Positions 1 through 5,245 are shown, counted from the stretch's first letter. The stretch: DNA of 6,568 nt from JBJEFI01 sp051873875 (GCA_051873875.1 JBJEFI010000126.1:1-6568); one strand, 5' to 3'. Program-made: numbers and translations. Notes: a model not told the origin generated them from the letters alone.

Positions 1-56
1 CATTCATTTTTTTCGATAAAAAGATATAGTAGTGGCAAAAAGTTTGATTTTTAATT

Positions 57-94
57 AAGAAAAACCGGCTGAAGGACAGTTGTCCAACAGTCGG
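57..94 (-). terminator. Rho-independent terminator of the Ena-like gene
   Basis: Read on the minus strand, the hairpin has outer arms CCGACTG and CAGCCGG (88-94 and 65-71, one A-C mismatch), an inner GGAC/GTCC stem and a 4-base loop, followed by TTTTTCTT. It begins 14 bases past the minus-strand stop codon. Read on the plus strand the mismatch becomes a G-U pair and the run after the stem is also T-rich, so it could work in both directions. Confidence 0.7.
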
Positions 95-107
95 GCATTT
101 TCTTTAC

Positions 108-464
108 TTATACGTCGAAAGTATAAGTGATTTGATATTTGAAAGTACCAGTTATTGGTGAACCGGCATTATTTTGAATTGTGATTGCTTCAACATTATC
201 AAAAACACTTGCAAACGAAGAACCATCTTCAACTATATTAACGAAAGTAGGATCGTTATCACTGAATATTACAGTTAAAAGGATATTGTTATTCCCCGTA
301 TTTTCAAGGGAAAAAGCAACTACAGCTCTAATCTCATCATCTATAAATAAAATTGTATTCGGATTAGCAGGATTATCTGAACCTGTAACTGGAGTACAAT
401 TTGAGAAAGTTAATGTTTCCTCATGTCTACCTGGGCAGGAGTCCTTAAAGTTTTTATCAGCCAC
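108..464 (-). CDS. Small beta-rich protein, probable endospore appendage (Ena/DUF3992)-like subunit
   Basis: This encodes a 118-residue acidic protein with no signal peptide or membrane segment. A TTG three codons upstream (471-473) abuts the AAGGAGG ribosome site, leaving no spacer. The GTG at 462-464 lies 9 bases from it and is the better start. Cysteines fall at residues 10 and 23. From about residue 40 the chain alternates hydrophobic and polar residues in short strands and ends GTFKYQITYTFDV. That layout, the roughly 115-120 residue length and the pattern TVIF...SSFASVF...ITIQ...GTFKYQITY resemble Ena fibre subunits, which form jelly-roll folds cross-linked through N-terminal cysteines. 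This is pattern recall, not an alignment. The Cys-Cys pair usual near the Ena N-terminus and the Cys in its last strand are absent, so it may be a divergent paralogue or another spore-coat protein. The sigma-K-type promoter upstream supports expression in the mother cell late in sporulation. Confidence 0.62.
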   Translation of the reverse strand: MADKNFKDSCPGRHEETLTFSNCTPVTGSDNPANPNTILFIDDEIRAVVAFSLENTGNNNILLTVIFSDNDPTFVNIVEDGSSFASVFDNVEAITIQNNAGSPITGTFKYQITYTFDV

Positions 465-473
465 ATCTATCAA

Positions 474-480
474 CCTCCTT
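474..480 (-). promoter_or_regulatory. Ribosome binding site that decides the GTG start
   Basis: The minus strand reads AAGGAGG here, a near-perfect Shine-Dalgarno sequence. The nine bases that follow lead to GTG at 464-462. The TTG at 473-471 touches the site directly and so cannot be used efficiently. Confidence 0.8.
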
Positions 481-496
481 TCCTTTAATCTATCGT

Positions 497-524
497 TATA
501 ATATGTCGCTTTGAAAAAGTCGTT
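497..524 (-). promoter_or_regulatory. Sigma-K-type promoter of the Ena-like gene
   Basis: On the minus strand CATATTATA (505-497) matches the sigma-K -10 pattern CATAnnnTA at every fixed position. AAC (524-522) matches the -35 mAC pattern with the expected 16-base spacer (521-506). Transcription should begin near 490, giving a leader of about 25 bases that just holds the AAGGAGG site. The match and geometry are seen in the sequence; use by sigma-K is inferred from the known consensus. Confidence 0.65.
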
Positions 525-636
525 TGGACAAAACGGTAATGAATTTGAAGTTGGTGATTTAACTAAGTTAGTATTTTCTTTAGTTGGTGACTTTAAAGCT
601 ATTCAAAGAAGAAAGTATAAGTGGTTTTCTTGGTGA
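511..636 (+). pseudogene. Short ORF, probable C-terminal remnant of an unrecognised gene
   Basis: From TTG at 511 to TGA at 634-636 the frame encodes 41 residues, including NEFEVGDLTKLVFSLVGDF and ending in the basic-aromatic tail RRKYKWFSW. The frame is closed upstream by TAA at 499-501. There is no ATG and no ribosome site, because the stretch before it is the opposing sigma-K promoter. The composition looks like real protein, and a terminator hairpin begins at the base after the stop, as expected for the 3' end of a true gene whose 5' part is lost. I do not recognise the family. It could also be a chance ORF. Confidence 0.3.
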
Positions 637-669
637 GCACCTCCCTTTTGATAGGGCGATGCCTTTTTT
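637..669 (+). terminator. Rho-independent terminator after the gene remnant
   Basis: The arms GCACCTCCCT (637-646) and AGGGCGATGC (653-662) pair at 8 of 10 positions around a 6-base loop. They are followed by CTTTTTT. It starts immediately after the TGA of the 41-codon remnant. No intact plus-strand gene remains upstream in this window for it to serve. Confidence 0.6.
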
Positions 670-861
670 ATATGATTTAAAAATATAAGTTCAAAACTGC
701 TATTTTAAGGGGAGGAATCAAATTGTGTTAGAATTTTAATGGAACGTGTAAGGGCGGTAGAGGAAAAATGACAATAAAAAATATCCATTAGGACAAGGGA
801 GAGAAGAACAGCGATAAACTTTTCGAGAGAAAAATGATTACCTTTTTATTTAATTTTTTAG

Positions 862-884
862 AGGTATAAGCTATACTTTTTTTT
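862..884 (+). terminator. Weak terminator-like hairpin
   Basis: AGGTATA (862-868), loop AGC, and TATACTT (872-878) form a 7-bp AT-rich stem with one G-U pair. The T run continues to 884. The stem is weak, and no intact gene lies upstream for it to end. It may have belonged to the decayed gene whose ribosome site is at 709-715. Confidence 0.35.
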
Positions 885-1057
885 AGGGATTAAAAAATGC
901 TTCTAATTTTATAAAGAAATACACAAATATAATCGCCTAGGAAGGTTGAAGTAGAATTAGATTAAACAAATGGATAACCTTTTAAAAGAATAGGTTTGTT
1001 ATAAGAGTTCGGAATTTTAGAACTGTTAAGGAATCGAGTTAGTAGCCTATATTTATT

Positions 1058-1084
1058 ACTTGTGTAGGAACGTAACATATAGTC
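1058..1084 (+). promoter_or_regulatory. Possible mother-cell (sigma-E/K-like) promoter of the YitT-family gene
   Basis: CATATAGTC (1076-1084) matches 8 of 9 positions of CATAnnnTA counting free positions, and AC (1058-1059) lies 16 bases upstream, the sigma-K geometry. The first eight bases also resemble the sigma-E -10 CATACAnT with one mismatch. It is about 100 bases before the start codon. In AT-rich DNA such a match can arise by chance. I saw no clear sigma-A promoter in this gap, only an isolated extended -10 (TGTTATAAG, 997-1005). Confidence 0.25.
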
Positions 1085-1182
1085 GGATTTATTAAGAGAT
1101 AGATGTAGGAGTGTTTAGAAAACAAAATAATAAAAGTTATTTAATGAAAAAGGAAAAATTAGTTTGAAAATGGAGAAATGAG

Positions 1183-2055
1183 ATGAACAATACGATAAAA
1201 CAGAAATCAACTAAACTGAAGATAGTTTCACGAATGTTAATAATTATTATTGGGGCTTTTATAACAGCCTATGGACTAGAAGCAGTATTAATCCCAAACA
1301 GGGTATCAGATGGTGGTGTGACAGGTCTTAGTATCGTTGGTTCAAAACTATTTGGATTGCCATTAGGACTTCTGATTGCAATCCTTAATGTCCCTTTTGT
1401 TTGGCTAGGTTATAAACAAATCGGGAAAAGTTTTGCTATCTATTCGATTACTGGAATTGTTTCACTAGCAGTTGGCACGAGCCTTATGCATCATGTACCA
1501 ACTATTATTGAAGGCGATACATTGTTAGTTACCGTTGTTGGTGGTATCATCATCGGTTTTGGTATGGGATTAGCATTACGTAATGGTGGTGCATTAGATG
1601 GAATTGATATGTTAGCTGTACTACTTTCACGAAAATTACCTTTCGGGACAAGTGATTTAATACTATTCTTAAACATGTTTGTCTTTATAATTGTATCAAC
1701 AGTATTTGGTCTTCAAGGAGCAATTCTTTCGGCAATTGCTTACTTTATTGCTTCTAAAGTGATTCACATTGTTGAAGAAGGTTTAAGCGGTTCTAAAACC
1801 TTTAAAATTATCACACAGCAACCTGAATTAATGATAGAGACAATTCGTGATCGATTAGGTCGAAGTGCAACATATTCAGAAGTGTACGGTGGCTATTCAA
1901 AGGAACAATTCAAAGAAATCACTTGTGTCATTAACCGTCTAGAAGAAAGCAAAATGAAAGAAATTATTAAGGATATTGATCCAGGGGCATTTGTTACGGT
2001 ATATGACGTAGCAGAAGTTAAGGGCGGTAATTTCAAAAAGCGTGATATTCATTAA
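1183..2055 (+). CDS. YitT family membrane protein (YitT_membrane plus DUF2179)
   Basis: This encodes 290 residues, the usual length for the family. A basic N-terminus (KQKSTKLK) precedes hydrophobic segments at about 17-37, 52-77, 84-105, 112-133 and 156-195, the last long enough for two helices. Family signatures visible are NRVSDGGVTGLS (39-50) after the first helix and RNGGALDGIDML (133-144) after the fourth. A soluble C-terminal DUF2179 domain covers about 203-282 and contains VYGGYS (234-239). Members are integral membrane proteins, common in several paralogues per Bacillus genome. Some are suspected transporters, but no substrate is established, so I assign none. The ATG is 7 bases from GGAG (1172-1175). 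The gene stands alone, ended by the hairpin at 2179. Family assignment is firm; function is unknown. Confidence 0.93.
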   Translation: MNNTIKQKSTKLKIVSRMLIIIIGAFITAYGLEAVLIPNRVSDGGVTGLSIVGSKLFGLPLGLLIAILNVPFVWLGYKQIGKSFAIYSITGIVSLAVGTSLMHHVPTIIEGDTLLVTVVGGIIIGFGMGLALRNGGALDGIDMLAVLLSRKLPFGTSDLILFLNMFVFIIVSTVFGLQGAILSAIAYFIASKVIHIVEEGLSGSKTFKIITQQPELMIETIRDRLGRSATYSEVYGGYSKEQFKEITCVINRLEESKMKEIIKDIDPGAFVTVYDVAEVKGGNFKKRDIH

Positions 2056-2142
2056 TTAAAAACTGGGCGTTATTACATGAAAGTAGAAAACTTTTTAATT
2101 ATAACAAGAGAAATACTTATCTAAATAGATGTTGCTAAGCAC

Positions 2143-2168
2143 TTCACACACGTAAGAACTGTTGTGAA
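2143..2168. repeat. Small inverted repeat after the YitT-family gene
   Basis: TTCACA (2143-2148) and TGTGAA (2163-2168) are perfect inverted copies with 14 bases between them. There is no T tract, so it is not a standard terminator. It lies between the stop codon and the stronger hairpin at 2179 and may be incidental. Confidence 0.3.
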
Positions 2169-2178
2169 TTGGCTATTA

Positions 2179-2219
2179 AACAAATAAAGCAGTTGCCTTG
2201 TGAGCACTGCTTATTTGTT
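2179..2219 (+). terminator. Terminator hairpin after the YitT-family gene
   Basis: AACAAATAAAGCAGT (2179-2193) pairs with ACTGCTTATTTGTT (2206-2219) through a stem of 14 pairs with one bulge and a 12-base loop. The right arm supplies the T-rich tail. Its core (AAGCAGT...CTTGT...ACTGCTT) resembles the terminator at 4928. The symmetry means it could act in both directions. Confidence 0.65.
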
Positions 2220-2368
2220 AATTAGTTTCTATAAGGGATGAACATATAGAATATATAAAGGTATTATTACAAAAAGTAATCACCTTGACCAGAGAATTTC
2301 ATTCAATTTATCGAACTCGAATATGATATTTAAAGTTAACATACTTGATATAATCAAATGGAGAATTT
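2220..2368 (+). other. Gene-free spacer holding the promoter for the DedA unit
   Basis: No reading frame of note is present. The only clear signal is the extended -10 promoter at 2346-2354. A small imperfect hairpin (ATTAC-AAAAA-GTAAT, 2267-2281) can be drawn but lacks a T tract. Confidence 0.4.
2346..2354 (+). promoter_or_regulatory. Extended -10 promoter (sigma-A type)
   Basis: TGATATAAT matches the extended -10 consensus TGnTATAAT perfectly. The -35 region 16-18 bases upstream is a poor match, which is tolerated in extended -10 promoters. Transcription would begin near 2361, giving the DedA gene a leader of about 220 bases that contains the doubtful 69-codon ORF. Confidence 0.5.
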
Positions 2369-2578
2369 ATGATTGGAATTATCTACATATTTAGAATGTT
2401 ATGTACAAAATTGATGGAACAAGGTAGCATCGAGGCTGATATCATAAAGAAAGATTTGTTAAATAGGTGTTTGTTTTTTAGAATCTTTTTCTTGTACAGT
2501 ATTTTTGATGTGTTGATTTCCAGAAAACTTATAGGGCCATTTGAGTTTTTTATCATAATTAACAGAAGGAGAATATAA
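2369..2578 (+). CDS. Doubtful 69-codon leader ORF before the DedA gene
   Basis: ATG at 2369 follows GGAG (2360-2363) with a short 5-base spacer. The frame runs 69 codons to a TAA at 2576-2578, three bases before the DedA start. The product is hydrophobic and Ile/Phe-rich with a basic end (NRRRI). I recognise no family, and the Ile/Phe/Lys richness is what AT-rich non-coding DNA gives by chance. In its favour are the promoter placed just upstream and the stop that would let ribosomes pass straight to the DedA start. Against it, the proposed transcription start lies almost on its ribosome site. It may simply be an untranslated leader. Confidence 0.2.
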   Translation: MIGIIYIFRMLCTKLMEQGSIEADIIKKDLLNRCLFFRIFFLYSIFDVLISRKLIGPFEFFIIINRRRI

Positions 2579-2581
2579 AAC

Positions 2582-3193
2582 ATGGTAAGTTGGATTTCGG
2601 ATATAATGGGGCAATTTGGATACATAGGTATTTTTTTATTAATTACTCTAGAAAATCTATTTCCTCCGATTCCATCAGAGGTTATCTTAACATTTGGAGG
2701 GTTTATGACTACTTATACCTCCCTAAGTGTTTTTGGTATTGTTGTAGCTTCCACAATTGGATCAGTGGCAGGAGCAGTTGTTCTTTATGGTATCGGTAGG
2801 ATTATTGACATAGACAGAATAGAAAAAATTGTTGAGAAGTGGGGACATATTCTTCGATTATCCAAACAGGATGTTCATAAAGCGAATGGTTGGTTTTTAA
2901 AATATGGGGCGTGGACAGTATTTTTCTGTCGGTTTATCCCTTTAATTAGAAGTTTAATCTCCTTACCGGCTGGAATGGCACATATGAAATTTGGAACATT
3001 TCTAGCATTAACAACTCTAGGAACATTAACTTGGAATGTTGTTCTTATTAATGTAGGTGCTGCAGTTGGTGGTTCATGGGAAACAATTGTAGGTTATATG
3101 GATATCTATTCAAATGTGGCATATATAGCACTGGCAGTACTATTTATGGTATTTGTTGTGTTGTTTATTCGAAAAAAAAATGATGTTGAATAA
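2582..3193 (+). CDS. DedA family membrane protein, candidate undecaprenyl-phosphate transporter
   Basis: This encodes 203 residues, the typical DedA length. Family motifs are all present: E24-N-L-FPPIPSE33 in the first re-entrant region, FCRFIPLIRSLISLPAG (115-131) with the conserved arginines R117 and R123, and TLGTLTWNVVLINVG (145-159) with W151-N152. Hydrophobic segments occupy about 10-40, 48-72, 136-163 and 176-196, and a basic tail follows (RKKND). DedA (SNARE-associated Golgi protein) members include UptA, which returns undecaprenyl phosphate, the cell-wall lipid carrier, across the membrane; others affect membrane potential and antibiotic resistance. Which role this copy has cannot be told from sequence alone. 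The ATG is 10 bases after AAGGAG (2566-2571). It is transcribed alone, probably from the extended -10 promoter at 2346, and ended by the terminator at 3222. Confidence 0.94.
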   Translation: MVSWISDIMGQFGYIGIFLLITLENLFPPIPSEVILTFGGFMTTYTSLSVFGIVVASTIGSVAGAVVLYGIGRIIDIDRIEKIVEKWGHILRLSKQDVHKANGWFLKYGAWTVFFCRFIPLIRSLISLPAGMAHMKFGTFLALTTLGTLTWNVVLINVGAAVGGSWETIVGYMDIYSNVAYIALAVLFMVFVVLFIRKKNDVE

Positions 3194-3221
3194 GTATTTT
3201 CTTATTGAAAGAACATATTTT

Positions 3222-3252
3222 ACACGATAATGGTTTATCGTGTTTTTTGTTG
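3222..3252 (+). terminator. Rho-independent terminator of the DedA gene
   Basis: ACACGATAA (3222-3230), loop TGGT and TTATCGTGT (3235-3243) form a perfect 9-bp stem followed by a T-rich run (TTTTTGT). It lies 28 bases after the DedA stop codon. Confidence 0.9.
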
Positions 3253-3294
3253 TTTTAAAAGAAAAGGTTTTACTTTATTTGGAAGTAATAGGCG

Positions 3295-3312
3295 ATGTAA
3301 CAACGCTTACAT
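3295..3312. promoter_or_regulatory. Operator-like dyad ATGTAA-N6-TTACAT
   Basis: Two perfect 6-base arms flank six bases (CAACGC). The form is typical of a dimeric regulator's binding site rather than a terminator, since no T tract follows. It lies between the DedA terminator and the TTGACA at 3373, about 60 bases upstream of the likely DegV promoter. I cannot name a regulator; the spacing does not fit the ATGT-N8-ACAT sites reported for PadR-type repressors. Confidence 0.3.
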
Positions 3313-3372
3313 GCTTTATTAAAAGATAGATTACTATTTATGTATTTTCTTGTTACTAAACTATCATCATAA

Positions 3373-3401
3373 TTGACAAAGGTGACTTAAAGTGTTAGTC
3401 T
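3373..3401 (+). promoter_or_regulatory. Probable promoter of the DegV-DUF1836 operon
   Basis: TTGACA (3373-3378) is a perfect -35 element. At a 17-base spacer the -10 would be TAGTCT (3396-3401), matching TATAAT at only three positions. A weak -10 behind a perfect -35 is common in regulated promoters. The right end of this -10 touches the first base pairs of the large dyad at 3400. Confidence 0.4.
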
Positions 3402-3434
3402 AAGTTATGTAGTATTAAAAACTATATAACTTAG
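3400..3434. promoter_or_regulatory. Large inverted repeat (operator or 5' UTR hairpin) before the DegV gene
   Basis: CTAAGTTATGTAGT (3400-3413) and ACTATATAACTTAG (3421-3434) are inverted copies matching at 13 of 14 positions, separated by ATTAAAA. In RNA the mismatch becomes a G-U pair, so all 14 pairs form. No T tract follows, so it is not a terminator. It overlaps the end of the likely -10 and stops 13 bases before the GGAGG ribosome site. That position suits either an operator or a leader stem that affects translation or mRNA stability. Confidence 0.6.
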
Positions 3435-3457
3435 AGGATTGAACTTTGGAGGGGACC

Positions 3458-4309
3458 ATGATAAAAATCGTATCAGATTCATCGACACTTTATTCAATGG
3501 ATGAAGCAAAGAAAAAGAATGTAGATATAACACCGTTAACAGTAACAATTAATAATAAGAGCTATAGAGAACTCGAAGATATTCAAACAGAGGAATTTGT
3601 TGAAATTATTCGTCAGGGGCATGTTCCAATTTCATCTCAGCCAGCTATTGGTGAGGTAGTTGAAATGTATAATCAGTATCCAGAGGATGAAATTATTAAT
3701 ATTACATTAGCAGACGGACTTTCTGGAACATATAACTCAGCGTGTATGGCAAAAGGAATGGTTGAACATGGAGAATCAATTACAGTAATTAACTCCAAAA
3801 CACTTTGTGGGCCTCAACGTTATTTAGTAGATGTAGCGGTAAAATTAGCCGAAGCGAACAAAACGAAATCAGAAATTATTGAAGAGATTGAAGCGTTAAT
3901 GGAAACCTCGCAATCTTTCTTAATTCCTCATGATTTCGAATACTTAGTTAGAGGTGGAAGACTATCTCCTTTAGTAGGACGTGTTGGATCATTCTTAAAG
4001 CTTGTTCCTGTTATGTCTCTTTCAGAAGATAGTACAAGGCTAATCAAATTTACGACGAAACGAACATTTAAAAAAGCAATTCAAGCAATTTGTGATAAGT
4101 TAATTGCAGATGGCGTTAATGAACAATATAAAGTTTATATTACACATGCATGTAATGAAGGATTGGCAACAGAAGCAAAAGGGGTTATAATGAAAAATAT
4201 GGAAAATACAGAAGTGGAGATTAAATTGCTTACTCCTGCGTTTACTACTCAAGGTGGACCGGACTGTGTTGCTATTCAAGTAATCAAAAAGCATGATAGT
4301 ATAATGTAA
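3458..4309 (+). CDS. DegV family (FakB-like) fatty-acid-binding protein
   Basis: Starting at the ATG at 3458, 5 bases after GGAGG (3448-3452), this encodes 283 residues. An in-frame TTG at 3446 overlaps that ribosome site and is rejected. Family features are the N-terminal IKIVSDSS (D7-S8-S9), SSQPAIGE (59-66), LSGTYNSA (88-95), and LVRGGRLSP (163-171) with the conserved arginine. DegV proteins are soluble and hold one fatty acid; the FakB members present it to the kinase FakA for acyl-phosphate formation. The motif usually written H-x-GPG near the C-terminus reads TQGGPD (264-269) here, so the histidine expected to contact the carboxylate is missing. H230 in THAC remains. Ligand binding may therefore differ. 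The gene is followed after 26 bases by the DUF1836 gene, clearly one operon. Confidence 0.93.
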   Translation: MIKIVSDSSTLYSMDEAKKKNVDITPLTVTINNKSYRELEDIQTEEFVEIIRQGHVPISSQPAIGEVVEMYNQYPEDEIINITLADGLSGTYNSACMAKGMVEHGESITVINSKTLCGPQRYLVDVAVKLAEANKTKSEIIEEIEALMETSQSFLIPHDFEYLVRGGRLSPLVGRVGSFLKLVPVMSLSEDSTRLIKFTTKRTFKKAIQAICDKLIADGVNEQYKVYITHACNEGLATEAKGVIMKNMENTEVEIKLLTPAFTTQGGPDCVAIQVIKKHDSIM

Positions 4310-4335
4310 ATTGAAAAATAGAAAGGACGATGAAG

Positions 4336-4875
4336 ATGTATAATCATGAAAATGAGATAAAAAATATTTTAGATTTTCGTTGTCCAAGATATAGAGAATT
4401 ACCGACCATTTCTTTGTATAAAGATCAAGTTATTTTGTACATTGAAGAAACGATGAAGCCATTAAATTTAAATTCGACGGAAAAAATATTAACGCCGACA
4501 ATGCTTAATAATTATGTGAAACAAAAAGTTGTTTCTCCTCCTGAAAATCGACTATATAATGAGAAGCATCTTGCTTATCTTATTGTCGTATGCTTATTAA
4601 AACACGTTTATAGCTTAACAGATATTTGTCAGCTTATTAAAGCGCAAATAGACACATATCCGATTGAACAAGCCTATGATTATTTCTGCGCAGAATTAGA
4701 GAAGTCATTAAAATATTTTTTTGGTGTACGAGATATTAGCAAGCCGATTGAAGGAAAAGAGAGAACAGTTGAAATGGAGCTTGTTCAATCTGTATGTATT
4801 TCCGTTTCCAACAAATTATTTGTTGATAAATATTTAATGGATAAACAACAATCAGCTATTAGAGCTGTAAAATAA
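4336..4875 (+). CDS. DUF1836 family protein with MerR-like winged helix, probable regulator
   Basis: I place the start at ATG 4336, 8 bases after AAAGGA (4322-4327); the in-frame ATG at 4330 is only 2 bases from it. The product is 179 residues. The N-terminal PRYRELPTISLYKDQV (17-32) is the hallmark of DUF1836. Residues 51-101 read like the DNA-binding head of MerR proteins: LTPTMLNNY, then a basic turn, PP, a Y-x-x-x-HL step and SLTDICQLI. The C-terminal half is helical and could bind a ligand or form a dimer. The family is known by sequence only; a regulatory role is inferred from the fold-like pattern. It is the second gene of an operon with the DegV-family protein, and the dyad at 3400 is a plausible target for autoregulation. 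The strong terminator at 4928 ends the operon. Confidence 0.88.
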   Translation: MYNHENEIKNILDFRCPRYRELPTISLYKDQVILYIEETMKPLNLNSTEKILTPTMLNNYVKQKVVSPPENRLYNEKHLAYLIVVCLLKHVYSLTDICQLIKAQIDTYPIEQAYDYFCAELEKSLKYFFGVRDISKPIEGKERTVEMELVQSVCISVSNKLFVDKYLMDKQQSAIRAVK

Positions 4876-4927
4876 TGAAGATATATAATGAAAGATAGTT
4901 ATTTCTTAAGAATAGGTGTCTTACTTT

Positions 4928-4960
4928 AAAAGCAGTCTCTTGTAGGGACTGCTTTTTCTT
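4928..4960 (+). terminator. Rho-independent terminator of the DegV-DUF1836 operon
   Basis: AAAAGCAGTCTCT (4928-4940) pairs with AGGGACTGCTTTT (4944-4956) through 13 pairs including one G-U, around a 3-base loop. The T tract TTTTTCTTATT follows. Its core closely resembles the hairpin at 2179. Confidence 0.93.
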
Positions 4961-5098
4961 ATTGCAACAAGCGTTATAAGAAGCCCTTACTTTTCATAAA
5001 TTTTGGATATATGCCGTTTAAAGATACAGCAGCAAGATAGTTTTATAGCGTATAATTAAAGAAATAGAGTACGTACGGGAATGTATAAGAGGGGAAAA

Positions 5099-5245
5099 AT
5101 GAACACAAAACGAGCCCAAAAGATTGAAAAGATTTTCGATAAGGTAACACATTTTAATCAAGTGCATGAAGCTGTCTTGCTTGTTGGAGATACAAGTGAT
5201 AGTGATGAAGCATTGGCGTATATAAAGGAATTGAAGATAAAGTAA
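5099..5245 (+). pseudogene. N-terminal remnant of a probable serine hydrolase (beta-lactamase-like)
   Basis: ATG at 5099 follows GAGGGG (5089-5094). The frame runs 48 codons to TAA at 5243-5245, starting MNTKRAQKIEKIFDKV and continuing VHEAVLLVGDTSDSD. This opening resembles the N-terminus of Bacillus class C beta-lactamase-like serine hydrolases (Pfam Beta-lactamase), which normally run past 300 residues and carry a S-x-x-K nucleophile soon after this point. The resemblance is from memory. Here the chain changes character after about residue 33 and ends SDEALAYIKELKIK with no S-x-x-K. An internal deletion joining the 5' end of the gene to its last codons would explain both the short frame and the terminator 28 bases further on. 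The alternative is a genuine small protein of unknown role. Confidence 0.45.

Larger units (their letters stand above)
670..1182. other. Gene-free, probably decayed region
   Basis: I find no credible reading frame on either strand in these 513 bases. A good ribosome-site sequence GGGGAGG (709-715) is followed by possible TTG and GTG starts that reach stops within one to four codons, as expected of a dead gene start. ATGs near 739 and 769 also stop almost at once. The stretch has a weak terminator-like hairpin near 862 and must also hold the promoter of the YitT-family gene. No riboswitch or other RNA that I recognise is present. Confidence 0.5.

Noticed and set aside
181..501. 106-codon plus-strand frame opposite the Ena-like gene
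   Set aside because: It is antisense to a frame with a strong ribosome site, promoter and terminator, and has no ribosome site or recognisable domain of its own.
1491..1676. 61-codon minus-strand frame
   Set aside because: It lies wholly inside the YitT-family gene and has no signals of its own.
2400..2450. T-box-like string (TGGAACAAGGTAGCATCGAGG) in the DedA leader
   Set aside because: It only loosely resembles the T-box bulge sequence; no specifier stem or terminator/antiterminator pair follows, and the downstream gene is not a tRNA-related one.
2383..2625. 80-codon minus-strand frame across the DedA start
   Set aside because: It overlaps the start of a certain gene, has no ribosome site, and has the Ile/Lys/Leu-rich composition of chance AT-rich frames.
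2590..2799. 69-codon plus-strand frame inside the DedA gene
   Set aside because: It is a frame shadow of the DedA coding sequence with no start signal.
3446..3457. Upstream TTG start for the DegV protein
   Set aside because: The TTG overlaps the GGAGG ribosome site; the ATG at 3458 gives the canonical IKIVSDSS N-terminus.
4100..4387. 95-codon minus-strand frame across the DegV-DUF1836 junction
   Set aside because: It is antisense to two firmly identified genes and rich in Phe, His and Cys, as expected for an antisense shadow.
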